From Staphylococcus sp. 17KM0847 (GTDB lineage: Bacteria > Bacillota > Bacilli > Staphylococcales > Staphylococcaceae): 64,000 bases of DNA. Location of the stretch: positions 992,001 to 1,056,000 of the forward strand of contig NZ_CP040781.1 of NCBI RefSeq assembly GCF_013463155.1, in the 5' to 3' direction. The notes beneath the pieces are model-generated. The model ran no database searches, was not told the DNA's origin, and saw nothing but the letters and a program-made list of their open reading frames with translations. A program made the translations under genes and the position numbers. Positions within the stretch are counted from its first letter, which is position 1. Every line of letters starts with the position of its first letter. This document shows, in pieces, positions 1 through 12,407 of the stretch.

Positions 1-992
1 GGTTCGATACAATATGGGATATATTTTTCATTCGTTTCTGGATCATGATATTTAAAGTCTTCACCTGAATGTTCACTATGCTTTTTCAAGTCATAGTCTG
101 TGCGGCTTGCGATACCCCATAACTCACCCCAGCCGAATGGAAAGCGAAACTCAATATCTGTCGTTGCATTTGAATAGTGGGATAATTCATCTTCATCATG
201 GTCACGCAAACGAAGATTTTCATCTTTTAAACCTAAGTCTTTCAACCATTTTGCTGCATAATCTTTCCAATAAGACTGCCATTCGATTTCAGTTCCCGGC
301 TTACAGAAGAATTCTAACTCCATTTGTTCAAACTCTCTTGTACGGAAAATAAAGTTACCTGGTGTAATCTCATTTCGGAATGACTTTCCGACTTGTCCAA
401 TACCAAATGGTAATTTCTTTCTCATTGAGCGTTGAACATTCTTATAGTTGACGAAAATACCTTGTGCTGTTTCTGGACGCATAAAGATTTCATTTGTTGA
501 ATCTTCAGTAACACCTTGGAATGTCTTGAACATCAAGTTAAACTGACGGATATCTGTCCAGTTCGCTGTTCCACTAACTGGGCAAGTAATACCTTCTTCA
601 TCGATAATACGTTTCATCTCATCGAAACTTAAACCATCAGCAATAAAGTTTTCATCACCTTTAACGTGATGCATGTAGTCTTCGATAATTTTATCAGCAC
701 GATAACGAATCTTACTATCTTTGTTATCAATCATAGGATCATTGAAGTTGCCTAAATGTCCTGAAGCCTCCCAAGTTTTAGGGTTCATTAAAATAGCAGC
801 ATCAAGTCCTACGTTATAAGGTGATTGAGTTATAAACTTTTTCCACCATGCTTTTTTAATATTATTTTTTAATTCTACACCTAATGGGCCATAATCCCAT
901 GTGTTGGCAAGTCCACCATAAATTTCACTCCCCGGAAAAACGAAACCTCTGTGTTTTGCTAATTGTACAATTGTATCCATATTTTTTTCCAT
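1..992 (-). CDS. glyS: Glycyl-tRNA synthetase, class II (3' end outside window)
   Basis: Charges tRNA-Gly with glycine in the cytoplasm. The minus-strand frame opens with [20 protein letters not shown] and contains class II features such as [12 protein letters not shown] and the motif 2 region [19 protein letters not shown]. It stays open to the window edge, giving 330 codons of the usual ~460, so the C-terminal anticodon-binding domain lies outside. The ATG at 992 follows AAGGAGTG at 8 nt spacing. It is a single-chain, alpha-2 type enzyme as in other Firmicutes, and a T-box leader precedes it. Identity is very secure; it is partial only because of the window edge. Confidence 0.96.
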   Translation of the reverse strand, partial: MEKNMDTIVQLAKHRGFVFPGSEIYGGLANTWDYGPLGVELKNNIKKAWWKKFITQSPYNVGLDAAILMNPKTWEASGHLGNFNDPMIDNKDSKIRYRADKIIEDYMHHVKGDENFIADGLSFDEMKRIIDEEGITCPVSGTANWTDIRQFNLMFKTFQGVTEDSTNEIFMRPETAQGIFVNYKNVQRSMRKKLPFGIGQVGKSFRNEITPGNFIFRTREFEQMELEFFCKPGTEIEWQSYWKDYAAKWLKDLGLKDENLRLRDHDEDELSHYSNATTDIEFRFPFGWGELWGIASRTDYDLKKHSEHSGEDFKYHDPETNEKYIPYCIE

Positions 993-1015
993 ATGTTGTC
1001 ACTCCTTCAAAATAA

Positions 1016-1201
1016 AAAAGCCCCAAGTCAAAGAAATTTACTCTTTGCCTTGGGACGAATTATAATGATAATCCGCGGTTCCACCCAATTTAGTGTAGCC
1101 ACTCGCTTTAATATAAGTTCAATTGTGTGCCAGTAGTCGTTTGTTAAGCTTTCACCATCCTTAACTCGCTTTAAATATTATTCTATGTCATCACTTTCTG
1201 A
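1016..1201 (-). promoter_or_regulatory. T-box leader of glyS (Gly specifier) with terminator
   Basis: Read on the minus strand, the leader has a stem I region with AGCGAGTT and GGATGGTG, a specifier-loop candidate GGC (1131-1129, within ACTGGCACA), the 14-nt T-box core GGTGGAACCGCGGA at about 1086-1072, and a terminator hairpin (1056-1020, CCCAAGGCAAAG pairing with CTTTGACTTGGG) followed by six T. GGC is a glycine codon, which fits the downstream gene. In this family uncharged tRNA-Gly binding favours the antiterminator and switches glyS on. Boundaries are approximate. Confidence 0.93.
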
Positions 1202-1425
1202 AAGGCAAGTAAAAACATAATTGTCTATCAATAAATAACAAGCTATAATGATTATTGTATGAATTTTAGGATATAGGTATACAGAGGTATAATTTAAATA
1301 AATGACGTATGATTTCATTTGTTTTAACGAATAAATATAGTGCTAATATTAAGATAAGGAGGCAATTCTGCTATTTAATGAGCATAACCTATGTTATATG
1401 AGGTTTTAAATAGTCAGAGACGGTT

Positions 1426-2049
1426 ATAGAACTCAATCAGCGACAAGAAAAAATTATAGAAATTGTCAAATCCTCAGGACCCATTACTGGAGAAAAAATA
1501 GCTGAACAATTAAGCCTAACCCGTGCTACTTTAAGACCAGATCTTGCTATTTTAACGATGGCAGGTTACTTAGAGGCCAGACCACGTGTGGGATATTTTT
1601 ATTCAGGTAAGTCCAGTTCTCAAGTTTTAACTGAACAATTAAAAAACCATATCGTAAAAGATTATCAATCACATCCAGTTGTGTTAAAAAGTGATGTGAC
1701 TGTTTACGAAGCGATTTGCTCTATCTTTATTGAAGATGTTGGAACACTGTTTATCGTTAATGCTGAAAATGACTTGGTAGGCGTAGTGTCACGTAAAGAT
1801 TTATTACGTGCATCAATGGCAGGTCAAGATATTCACAATATGCCTGTCAATATTATTATGACGCGCATGCCGAATATCGTTTTATTGAATGAAGCGGATT
1901 CTATTCTTTATGCTGCAAAACAGATGATTAGCAAAGAAATAGATTCCATCCCAATTGTTAAAACAAAAGAAAGTGGTCATTATGAAGTGACAGGACGTGT
2001 ATCTAAAACAACAATTACTAAATTATTTGTATCGCTATTCGACCAATAG
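1426..2049 (+). CDS. ccpN: CcpN-type transcriptional repressor (HTH plus CBS pair)
   Basis: Represses gluconeogenic genes under glycolytic conditions in Bacillus. The protein has an N-terminal DeoR-like winged helix (ITGEKIAEQLSLTRATLRPD, about residues 18-37) followed by two CBS domains (VYEAICSIFIEDVGTLFIVN and a second from about residue 145). Full-length similarity begins at ELNQRQEKI, but the codon in the start position is ATA (1426-1428) and there is no ATG, GTG or TTG between it and the in-frame TAG at 1411. The next ATG (1558) would delete the DNA-binding helix. The start is thus non-standard, mutated or a sequencing error. A strong AAGGAGG (1356-1362) lies too far upstream and precedes a 7-codon ORF at 1378. 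It precedes the PPDK regulator by 13 nt, the Bacillus arrangement. Product identity is sure; the start is not. Confidence 0.85.
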   Translation: MELNQRQEKIIEIVKSSGPITGEKIAEQLSLTRATLRPDLAILTMAGYLEARPRVGYFYSGKSSSQVLTEQLKNHIVKDYQSHPVVLKSDVTVYEAICSIFIEDVGTLFIVNAENDLVGVVSRKDLLRASMAGQDIHNMPVNIIMTRMPNIVLLNEADSILYAAKQMISKEIDSIPIVKTKESGHYEVTGRVSKTTITKLFVSLFDQ

Positions 2050-2062
2050 GAGGCAATGAATA

Positions 2063-2887
2063 ATGACAAAGATAAAAATAATTATCGCATCAGATTCGGT
2101 CGGAGAAACCGCTGAACTTGTTGCCAAAGCTTGTATATCACAGTTTCAGTCATGTGAAATGACATCAGATATTTTACGCTATCCTTACATTGAAACAAAA
2201 GAAAATATCGAAGAAGTGATTGCAGTAGCTAAAGAAAGTGATAGTATGATTATCTATACTTTGGTTAAACCTGAAATTCGTGAATATATGAAAGCACTTG
2301 TTGAAATGCATAACATACAATCTGTTGATATTATGGGACCTATTATGACAACAATGGAGCAAGTATATCAGCAAGCCCCATTAAATGAACCGGGTGTTGT
2401 GCATAAATTAGACGCTGATTACTTTAAAAAAATTGAAGCAATGGAGTTTGCAGTTAAATATGATGATGGGAAAGATCCTAAAGGTTTACCTAAAGCAGAC
2501 ATTGTATTAATAGGTGTATCGCGCACATCAAAAACGCCAATTTCTCAATATTTGGCACATAAAAGATATAAAGTGATGAATGTTCCCATTGTACCTGAAG
2601 TAGCGCCACCAGAAATGCTTTTTAAAATTGACCCTAAAAAATGTGTCGCATTAAAAATCAGTCCAGAAAAGTTAAATGCCATACGTAAAGAGCGATTAAA
2701 GCAATTAGGTTTATCAGATTCAGCACGTTATGCGAATGATAAACGTATTCAAGAAGAGCTAGACTATTTTAACCAAGTTGTCCATAAAATTGGTTGTCCT
2801 GTACTAGATGTTTCAGAAAAAGCAATTGAAGAAACAGCGAACAATATTATTCAAATTATTGAGCATAAAGATTCCTTTTTTAATTAA
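2063..2887 (+). CDS. yqfL: Pyruvate, phosphate dikinase regulatory protein (DUF299)
   Basis: A 274-aa member of the bifunctional ADP-dependent kinase/Pi-dependent phosphorylase family that reversibly inactivates pyruvate phosphate dikinase (or PEP synthase) by threonine phosphorylation. The N-terminal [18 protein letters not shown] and the P-loop-like [15 protein letters not shown] (about residues 150-164) are family signatures. ATG 2063 has AGGAGGCAA upstream. It sits 13 nt after ccpN, as in Bacillus, where both affect gluconeogenesis. In Bacillus the partner also modulates CcpN activity; that link is inference here. No dikinase gene is in the window. Confidence 0.92.
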   Translation: MTKIKIIIASDSVGETAELVAKACISQFQSCEMTSDILRYPYIETKENIEEVIAVAKESDSMIIYTLVKPEIREYMKALVEMHNIQSVDIMGPIMTTMEQVYQQAPLNEPGVVHKLDADYFKKIEAMEFAVKYDDGKDPKGLPKADIVLIGVSRTSKTPISQYLAHKRYKVMNVPIVPEVAPPEMLFKIDPKKCVALKISPEKLNAIRKERLKQLGLSDSARYANDKRIQEELDYFNQVVHKIGCPVLDVSEKAIEETANNIIQIIEHKDSFFN

Positions 2888-2974
2888 ATATCGTTATAAT
2901 TGAAGAGCTATTTTTAATGTGTTGAAATAATGTTATATCGTGTAAAAGAGATGTCGAATATATAGGTGATGTGT

Positions 2975-5888
<2,914 letters not shown>

Positions 5889-5908
5889 TATAATGGATTA
5901 AAATGATA

Positions 5909-5956
5909 GCGGGACTCAGGAATCTTTTGCAAATTAGATTTCCGTCCTGCTTTTTT
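5909..5956 (+). terminator. Rho-independent terminator after rpoD
   Basis: GCGGGAC pairs with GTCCTGC (one G-U) around a 28-nt loop and is followed by six T. It separates rpoD from trmK. Confidence 0.8.
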
Positions 5957-5989
5957 AAAATATAATTTTGTAGAGCGAAGGAGCAAAAA

Positions 5990-6676
5990 ATGATACCGAT
6001 TAACCAACGTTTACAAAAAGTGAGTGAATATATTCAAGGTCAAGTATTAGCAGATATTGGCTCTGACCATGCTTTTTTACCTATGTATTGTTTAGAGTGT
6101 GGGATGATTCAACAAGCTATTGCTGGAGAAGTGATCGTCGGACCTTATAATTCTGCTGTTAAAAGTGTCGAACGACATGGCTATCAACACAAAGTAGAGA
6201 TTCGTTTAGGCGATGGCTTAACGATTTTAAACCCCGACAAAGATATTGTAGACACCGTAACAATTTGTGGTATGGGGGGACCGCTAATCGCACGTATTTT
6301 AACAGAAGGCATGGCCCATATCCCCAATCGACCGAGACTAGTATTGCAATCTAACATTCAATCTGAACCGATTCGTCATTTTTTACAGTCTAATGGCTAT
6401 CAAATTATAACAGAAACTTTAATTAAAGAGCGTGCACATATTTATGAAATTATTGTTGCAGATCCCGGCGTCATGTCTTTATCGGCAAAAGATTTTAAAT
6501 TTGGACCCTTTTTACACGTTACACCTTCTGACTTATTTTATGAAAAGTGGACGCGTGAACTTGAAGCATTGGAAGATATTAAAAGAAATCTTGATCCTAT
6601 TAAACATCAAGTCCGTTTTGATGAGATTGCAAGACAGGAAAAAGAAATCAAAGAGGTGCTTGAACCATGCAATTAA
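5990..6676 (+). CDS. trmK: tRNA (adenine-22-N1)-methyltransferase
   Basis: Methylates N1 of A22 in the D-arm of tRNA using SAM. The class I methyltransferase motif LADIGSDHAFLP (about residues 20-31) and the family-specific CGMGGPLIARIL are visible. Length 228 aa is typical. ATG 5990 follows AAGGAGC. The 3' end overlaps the next gene by 10 nt, so the two are translationally coupled, as in other Bacillales (yqfN-yqfO). Assigned to TrmK from the DIGSDHA and GMGG motifs and this synteny. Confidence 0.94.
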   Translation: MIPINQRLQKVSEYIQGQVLADIGSDHAFLPMYCLECGMIQQAIAGEVIVGPYNSAVKSVERHGYQHKVEIRLGDGLTILNPDKDIVDTVTICGMGGPLIARILTEGMAHIPNRPRLVLQSNIQSEPIRHFLQSNGYQIITETLIKERAHIYEIIVADPGVMSLSAKDFKFGPFLHVTPSDLFYEKWTRELEALEDIKRNLDPIKHQVRFDEIARQEKEIKEVLEPCN

Positions 6677-7767
6677 AAACATTATTAACGATCTTAAATC
6701 GTGAAGTCCCATTTAACAGTGCAGAATCATGGGATAATGTAGGCTTACTTGTTGGAGACCATACATCAAAAGTGACCGGAATTATGACGGCATTAGATTG
6801 TACTTTGGAAGTCGTAGAAGAGGCCGTTGCTGCGAACTGTAATACGATTGTAGCCCATCATCCATTAATTTTTAAAGGCATGCGTACGATTACTGCAAAT
6901 GATGGCTATGGTCGCATTATTTACCAGCTTATTCAAAATAACATCAATTTAATTGCGCTACACACAAATTTAGATGTACATCCCCGTGGTGTTAATATGA
7001 TGTTAGCAGAACGTCTAGGTTTGAAAAATGTTCGCATCTTATCTCCACAAACAGAGACGTATTATAAAGTTCAAGTGTACATTCCGCAAAAAAATGCAAC
7101 AGCTTTTAAGGAACAGTTAAGTCAACATGGCTTAGCGAAAGAAGGTGATTATGAGTATGCTTTCTTTAATACAAAGGGGCTTGGGCAATTTCGACCAGTA
7201 GGACAAGCGCATCCTCATATCGGAAAAATAGGTACGATCGAAACAGTAGAAGAGGTTAAGATTGAATTTATGATTACTCAGGCACAGTATCATTTAGCAC
7301 AACAACTCATTCGAACACATCATCCTTATGAAACACCTGTTTTTGACTTGATACCGCTACAAACTGAAATCAATCAAGGTTTGGGTGTGATAGGTGAACT
7401 TGAACACAAACAATCAATTGATGATTTTGTACAGCACGTAAAAACAACATTAAAGATGCCAAGTGTACGATTTATCGGTGATAATCATGCACGGATTCAA
7501 ACAGTTGCTATTGTTGGTGGCTCAGGTGTGGGTTACGAAATGCAAGCACAACAACAAGGGGCTGACATTTTCTTAACGGGTGATATTAAACATCATGATG
7601 CATTAGATGCTAAAACAGCAGGGATGAACTTATTAGATATTAATCATTATAGTGAATACGTCATGAAAGAAGGTTTAGCCCAATTATTAAAAGCGTGGGT
7701 AAATGAAGCATTTAAAGGTACCATTCAGCCTTCAATAACGCATACAGACCCTTATCATTATATGTGA
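6667..7767 (+). CDS. yqfO: Nif3-like dinuclear metal-centre hexameric protein (YqfO type)
   Basis: NIF3/YbgI family protein of 366 aa with the long form seen in Firmicutes: a metal-binding NIF3 fold split by an inserted PII/CutA-like domain (roughly residues 125-230). Metal-site motifs AHHPLIFKG and LHTNLDVHPRGVN are at residues ~64-105, and DIKHHDALDA with DINHYSEY near the C-terminus. Biochemical function is not settled for the family; it has been linked to GTP cyclohydrolase-like folds but not proven. It overlaps trmK by 10 nt and ends at a bidirectional terminator shared with ispH. Confidence 0.92.
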   Translation: MQLKTLLTILNREVPFNSAESWDNVGLLVGDHTSKVTGIMTALDCTLEVVEEAVAANCNTIVAHHPLIFKGMRTITANDGYGRIIYQLIQNNINLIALHTNLDVHPRGVNMMLAERLGLKNVRILSPQTETYYKVQVYIPQKNATAFKEQLSQHGLAKEGDYEYAFFNTKGLGQFRPVGQAHPHIGKIGTIETVEEVKIEFMITQAQYHLAQQLIRTHHPYETPVFDLIPLQTEINQGLGVIGELEHKQSIDDFVQHVKTTLKMPSVRFIGDNHARIQTVAIVGGSGVGYEMQAQQQGADIFLTGDIKHHDALDAKTAGMNLLDINHYSEYVMKEGLAQLLKAWVNEAFKGTIQPSITHTDPYHYM

Positions 7768-7771
7768 TCAA

Positions 7772-7808
7772 ACACTGAAACCCCGACCAAATGTCGGGGT
7801 TTCATGTG
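7772..7808. terminator. Bidirectional terminator between yqfO and ispH
   Basis: TGAAACCCCGAC and GTCGGGGTTTCA form a perfect stem around CAAAT. The convergent genes yqfO (+) and ispH (-) end on either side within about 10 nt. Confidence 0.8.
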
Positions 7809-7811
7809 TGT

Positions 7812-8780
7812 TTATTCCATAACTTGAACAGGTTTAGCTTTTTTGATTTTAGGTAAGATTTTTTCCACTGGCACATTGGATTGAGTGTTATGTGTCGATG
7901 GATCGAGAGGATCATAATTATTAAAGAAATTAATCACTTCCTTAACAATTGGAGTAGGTGTGGATGCACCAGCAGTAACAGCTACTGTCTCAACACCTTC
8001 TAACCATGCCAAGTCCAATTGAGAAATATCTGCAATACGGTATGAATTTGTATGAGCGATATCCTTAGATACTTGTGCAAGTCGATTAGAATTGTTACTT
8101 TTAGGATCACCTACTACGATAAGTAAGTCTGCTTCACCTGCTTGGTTTGCAACAGCTTCTTGTCTGACTTGAGTAGCTTGGCAAATTTCCTTGTGTTGCT
8201 CAATATGTGGGTATTTAACTTGTAAATCTTCCATCAAATGTGAAACATCCCATTGTGACATCGTTGTTTGGTTCGTTACAATCAATGGATAGTCGTGCAA
8301 ATCATCTGGTAGAGCATCCACATCTTTTTTTGTTTCCACAAGATGCACAATATCTGGAGCTACACCAACAGCGCCTTCAGGTTCAGGATGTCCTTTTTTG
8401 CCAATATAAACAACATGGTATCCTTGTGCCTTTTTTTCCCTAATCAGTTCGTGAGTATTTTCAACATCTGGACATGTTGCATCGATACAAGTTAGGCCTT
8501 TATCTTTTGCGCGCTTTTTAACTTCTGGGGACACACCATGCGCCGTAAAAATAACAGTTCCCGTCTCAATTTGATCTAAGATTTCAAGTCTGTTTGGTCC
8601 ATCTAACGTAATAATACCATCTGTTTCAAATGCATCTGTGACATGTTTATTGTGTACGATCATTCCTAAAATATATATTGGACGTGGTAAGTTAGGATCT
8701 AGTGAAGCATTGCGGGCAATAACCATTGCATCTACAACACCATAACAATAGCCACGTGGTGTGATTTTAATAATTTCCAT
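7812..8780 (-). CDS. ispH: 4-hydroxy-3-methylbut-2-enyl diphosphate reductase (IspH/LytB)
   Basis: Last enzyme of the MEP isoprenoid pathway: reduces HMBPP to IPP and DMAPP with a [4Fe-4S] cluster. The three cluster cysteines are in [10 protein letters not shown] (C12), [11 protein letters not shown] and [12 protein letters not shown], and the substrate-binding TNQTTMS motif is present. Length is 322 aa from ATG 8780, which has AAGGAGG at about 10 nt; an upstream in-frame ATG at 8801 overlaps that site and is rejected. It is monocistronic and convergent with yqfO. S. aureus lacks this gene, so it marks the pathway of this species. Confidence 0.96.
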   Translation of the reverse strand: MEIIKITPRGYCYGVVDAMVIARNASLDPNLPRPIYILGMIVHNKHVTDAFETDGIITLDGPNRLEILDQIETGTVIFTAHGVSPEVKKRAKDKGLTCIDATCPDVENTHELIREKKAQGYHVVYIGKKGHPEPEGAVGVAPDIVHLVETKKDVDALPDDLHDYPLIVTNQTTMSQWDVSHLMEDLQVKYPHIEQHKEICQATQVRQEAVANQAGEADLLIVVGDPKSNNSNRLAQVSKDIAHTNSYRIADISQLDLAWLEGVETVAVTAGASTPTPIVKEVINFFNNYDPLDPSTHNTQSNVPVEKILPKIKKAKPVQVME

Positions 8781-9040
8781 AAATTCACGAACCTCCTTCA
8801 ATCATTTATTATAGCAATTTCTAGTATGGTTTTAAATGAAAAGGAACGGCGCATAAAACTTAAAGACTTTATATCAAATATATGAGATTTAAAGTTGTAG
8901 ATTGAATACCAATCATAATGTACACACAGATGGAATAAAACAAATCTAATACTGCCAAATGTACAATCTTATACTTGTATATTTTCTTTATGTCAGATTT
9001 CATTTATAATAAAAAGATGAATCTTTAAGGAGGCCAAGTC

Positions 9041-10387
9041 ATGGCAAATCATCCATTTGAGCAATTTCAATTTGACTCAGATATTATAGAAGCGATTAAA
9101 GCATTAAAATTTAATCAACCTACTGATATACAGCAACGGGTTATCCCAAAAATTATGAAGCGTACAAGTTTAATTGGTCAATCTCAGACAGGAACAGGTA
9201 AATCTCACGCATTTTTATTACCACTTTTTCAACAGATTGATACAAATTTATCAGAACCTCAAGCAATTATTGTTGCTCCGACACGCGAACTGGCAACACA
9301 ATTATATCATGCAGCTTTACAACTTGCTGAGCATAAAAATGGTGTCAAAGTTAGTTTATTTATTGGTGGGACAGATTTTGAAAAAGATAGACAGAAAACA
9401 ACATATCAGCCTCAACTCATTATCGGTACACCAACAAGAATTAATGATTTAGCAAAAGTAGGTGCACTACATGTACATCTAGCAAGTTATTTAGTTATTG
9501 ATGAAGCTGATTTAATGATTGACCTAGGTTTAATAGAAGAAGTTGATCAAATAGCAGCTAAACTTGATGATACTGCAAAAATGGCAGTATTTAGTGCAAC
9601 AATTCCTAAATCTTTACATTCATTTTTAAATAAATATTTAGAAAACCCAGCATTTATTGAAGTCAAATCAGAATCTAAAAATAAACGTAGTATCGAATTT
9701 TATTTAATTCCAACACGTGGTGCAGCAAAAGTTGAAAAAACACTTTCTCTGATACATATACTTAATCCATATTTAGGCATTATTTTTTGTAATAGTCGTG
9801 AAAGTGCAAATGATTTAGCAGAACAGCTTACGCAAGAAGGTATTCGTGTAGGAATGATTCATGGGGGGTTATCTCCTCGTGAACGTAAACAGCAGATGAA
9901 GCGTATTCGCAATTTAGATTATCAATATGTCATTGCGAGTGACTTAGCTTCTCGTGGCATTGATATAGAAGGGGTAAGTCATGTGATTAATTTTGACGTT
10001 CCTAAAGATATTGATTTCTTTACACATCGTGTAGGTCGAACAGGACGTGGCAATTATAAAGGTGTAGCAATTACGCTTTATACACCTGATGAAGAACCTT
10101 TAATTCATCAAATAGAAGAAAAAGGGTATCAATTTGAGACTGTGGATATTAAAGATGGTGAGCTCAAACCTATAAAAGCACACAATACGCGACAACAACG
10201 TAAAAAGCAAGATGACCACATCACACAGCAAGTTAAACATAAAGTTAAACGCAAAAACAAAAATAAAGTTAAACCGGGATATAAAAAGAAATTTAATCAA
10301 GAATTAGAAAACTTAAAGCGACAAGAAAAACGTCAGTTCAGTCGTCGTAAAAATCGCCAAAACCGCAAAAATAATAGTAAAGGGTAG
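9041..10387 (+). CDS. cshB: DEAD-box RNA helicase CshB
   Basis: ATP-dependent RNA helicase of 448 aa. In order: Q-motif region (FEQFQFDSDIIEAIKALKF), Walker A (QSQTGTGKSH), PTRELATQ, DEAD at VIDEADLMID, SAT, and HRVGRTGRG near residue 333. The last ~75 residues are strongly basic (KKQDDHITQQVKHKVKRKNK) and probably bind RNA. In staphylococci and Bacillus CshB acts in cold growth and ribosome or mRNA metabolism. ATG 9041 follows AAGGAGGCC. A 9-nt gap to nfo suggests cotranscription. Confidence 0.94.
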   Translation: MANHPFEQFQFDSDIIEAIKALKFNQPTDIQQRVIPKIMKRTSLIGQSQTGTGKSHAFLLPLFQQIDTNLSEPQAIIVAPTRELATQLYHAALQLAEHKNGVKVSLFIGGTDFEKDRQKTTYQPQLIIGTPTRINDLAKVGALHVHLASYLVIDEADLMIDLGLIEEVDQIAAKLDDTAKMAVFSATIPKSLHSFLNKYLENPAFIEVKSESKNKRSIEFYLIPTRGAAKVEKTLSLIHILNPYLGIIFCNSRESANDLAEQLTQEGIRVGMIHGGLSPRERKQQMKRIRNLDYQYVIASDLASRGIDIEGVSHVINFDVPKDIDFFTHRVGRTGRGNYKGVAITLYTPDEEPLIHQIEEKGYQFETVDIKDGELKPIKAHNTRQQRKKQDDHITQQVKHKVKRKNKNKVKPGYKKKFNQELENLKRQEKRQFSRRKNRQNRKNNSKG

Positions 10388-10396
10388 GTTAGAGAT

Positions 10397-11299
10397 ATGC
10401 TAATAGGGTCACATGTTTCAATGAGTGGCAAAAAAATGTTGCAGGGGTCAGCTGAAGAAGCGCATGGCTATAATGCGTCAACATTTATGATTTATACAGG
10501 AGCACCACAAAATACACGCCGTAAACCTATTGATGAATTGAACATTGATGCAGGACATCAAGCGATGGAAACCTATGGATTGTCCAATATTGTAGTACAT
10601 GCACCGTATATTATTAATATTGCCAATACAAAAAAGCCTGAAGTTTTCCAATTAGGTGTGGATTTTTTGCAAAATGAAATTGAACGTACAGAACAAATCG
10701 GTGCAAAAGATATTGTCTTGCATCCAGGTGCGCATGTCGGTGCAGGTGCTGAAATGGGTATTCAACGCATTATTGAAGGTTTAAATGAAGTATTAACAAA
10801 TCAAAATGATGTACGTATTGCATTAGAGACTATGGCTGGAAAAGGTTCAGAAATCGGGCGAACATTCGAAGAGATTGCACAAATCATTGAAGGTGTTCAC
10901 CATAACGAAAGGCTTTCAGTCTGTTTAGATACATGTCATATCCACGATGCAGGTTATGACATTGTCAATGACTTTGATGGAGTACTTAACGAATTTGATA
11001 AAATTATTGGCGTAGAACGCATTAAAGTCGTACACGTTAATGATAGCAAAAACCCAGTCGGGGCACATAAAGACCGCCATGAAAATATTGGCTTTGGTCA
11101 TATCGGTTTTGATGCACTTAATTATGTAGTTCATCATGAACAATTTAAGGACATTCCTAAGATTTTAGAGACACCTTATGTCGGTGAAGATAAAAAAAAT
11201 AAAAAAGCACCTTATGCGTATGAAATTGATGCATTTCGTAAAGGGACTTTTAATCCTGACTTGAAAAATAATATTTTAGAGGGAAAGCCTATTGCATAA
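10397..11299 (+). CDS. nfo: Endonuclease IV (AP endonuclease)
   Basis: Cleaves abasic sites in DNA base excision repair; TIM-barrel enzyme with a trinuclear zinc centre. Motifs [11 protein letters not shown] at the N-terminus, [42 protein letters not shown] and [20 protein letters not shown] hold the conserved His/Glu/Asp ligands. 300 aa, close to the usual 296. It follows cshB by 9 nt; the upstream site GGTTAGAGAT is weak, suggesting translation coupled to cshB. Confidence 0.96.
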   Translation: MLIGSHVSMSGKKMLQGSAEEAHGYNASTFMIYTGAPQNTRRKPIDELNIDAGHQAMETYGLSNIVVHAPYIINIANTKKPEVFQLGVDFLQNEIERTEQIGAKDIVLHPGAHVGAGAEMGIQRIIEGLNEVLTNQNDVRIALETMAGKGSEIGRTFEEIAQIIEGVHHNERLSVCLDTCHIHDAGYDIVNDFDGVLNEFDKIIGVERIKVVHVNDSKNPVGAHKDRHENIGFGHIGFDALNYVVHHEQFKDIPKILETPYVGEDKKNKKAPYAYEIDAFRKGTFNPDLKNNILEGKPIA

Positions 11300-11465
11300 A
11301 TGGATGAAAAACAGTCAAACCATCCAATGTTGTTATAGTGCCTAAAACAGAAATATAGTAAGTCTACATGCCATTATTTTAGAGTATGATGGGGATTCTT
11401 ATGGTAAGTGTATCGTGATTCGAGTATACTGCACAAAATTTACAGAATGAATGTATGATTAAATT

Positions 11466-11502
11466 TAAAAAAGTTGACATATTAATTTTGTCAGCTTTTT
11501 TA
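11466..11502 (+). terminator. Terminator downstream of nfo
   Basis: AAAAAAGTTGACA pairs with TGTCAGCTTTTTT (one G-U) over a short AT loop. It could work in both directions but lies between two plus-strand units. Confidence 0.7.
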
Positions 11503-11570
11503 GTTGTTTGTAATATAAGAAAAAGCGAATGAATCTCCTAACTTTGAAATACGTTTAAAGTTGTTTTCGA

Positions 11571-11591
11571 AGTTCGTAAACATTACTATTT
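11571..11591 (+). promoter_or_regulatory. Likely Zur operator upstream of znuC
   Basis: The 21-mer (key core CGTAAACATTAC) matches 16 of 20 defined positions of the Bacillus/Staphylococcus Zur box, whose half-sites read AAATCGTAAT and ATTACGATTT. It ends about 50 nt before the znuC start and zur is the third gene of the operon, so autoregulation by zinc is expected. The consensus is recalled, not searched. Confidence 0.6.
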
Positions 11592-11639
11592 ACATTTTAA
11601 AATGATGCAGTTATAGTAGTTTATTGAGGTGAAATGATT

Positions 11640-12407
11640 ATGCAGCCAGTTTTTGAGTTGAAGGATATTGATTTTTATTTTGACCATAAAAAAGTATTAG
11701 AAAACATTAATATTCGTATTAATAAAGGTGAATTTTTAGCAATTGTAGGTCCAAATGGCGCAGGTAAGTCGACATTATTAAAACTTATTTTAGGTTTATT
11801 ACCCATACAAAAAGGTGAGATTTTTGTTGAGGGTACTGCATATCATAAAAGTTTAGCGGCAGACAAAATCAGCTATGTTTCACAAAAAGCTTCTTCTGTA
11901 ACAGCGGGTTTTCCTGCAACTGTTCAAGAAGTGGTTTTAAGTGGCTTAACACGCCAAAAAAGATTGTTCAAATGGTTTAATCACCAAGATAGAGAAAAGG
12001 TAAAGCAAGTATTGAAACGTTTGAACATTAGTCACTTAAAAGATAAAAATATTGCTGAATTATCAGGAGGGCAACAGCAACGTGTTCTAATCGCACGTGC
12101 TCTTGTGAGTAACCCAGCAGTATTGGTATTAGATGAGCCAACAAATGGTATTGATGCCAAGCATGTCGGTGAATTTTATGAAACTTTAGAGCATTTGAAA
12201 CAAGAGGGTGTCACAATTATTCTTGTAACACATGATATTGGTGTCGTTGCAGATACAGCAACTGAGGTTGCGTGCCTAAATAAACACCTTCATTTTCATG
12301 GAACTGCTCAAGCTTTTAAATCTTTAGATGAAGTAGAAATATCAAAAATATATGGTCATCCGATTAAGTTTGTTGACCATAAACATGACAGGGATTGTTG
12401 CTTATGA
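11640..12407 (+). CDS. znuC: Zinc ABC transporter ATP-binding protein
   Basis: ATPase subunit of a high-affinity Zn(II) importer. Walker A GPNGAGKST (about residues 36-44), ABC signature LSGGQQQR, Walker B VLVLDEPTNG and the H-loop VTHDIG are all intact. ATG 11640 is chosen because GAGGTG (11626-11631) is 8 nt upstream; ATG 11634 would leave only 2 nt. A histidine-rich tail (DHKHDRDCC) is typical. It overlaps znuB by the ATGA arrangement. The solute-binding protein (AdcA/ZnuA) is not in this window, as usual in staphylococci. Confidence 0.93.
   Translation: MQPVFELKDIDFYFDHKKVLENINIRINKGEFLAIVGPNGAGKSTLLKLILGLLPIQKGEIFVEGTAYHKSLAADKISYVSQKASSVTAGFPATVQEVVLSGLTRQKRLFKWFNHQDREKVKQVLKRLNISHLKDKNIAELSGGQQQRVLIARALVSNPAVLVLDEPTNGIDAKHVGEFYETLEHLKQEGVTIILVTHDIGVVADTATEVACLNKHLHFHGTAQAFKSLDEVEISKIYGHPIKFVDHKHDRDCCL

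Larger units (their letters stand above)
11300..11633. other. 334-nt intergenic region nfo-znuC
   Basis: No gene is seen. It holds a terminator (11466-11502) and, nearer znuC, a sequence close to the Zur operator consensus (11571-11591). The first 160 nt are AT-rich with no clear structure. Confidence 0.6.

Noticed and set aside
107..352. 81-codon plus-strand frame inside glyS
   Set aside because: It is antisense to well-conserved synthetase sequence and has no ribosome site or known similarity.
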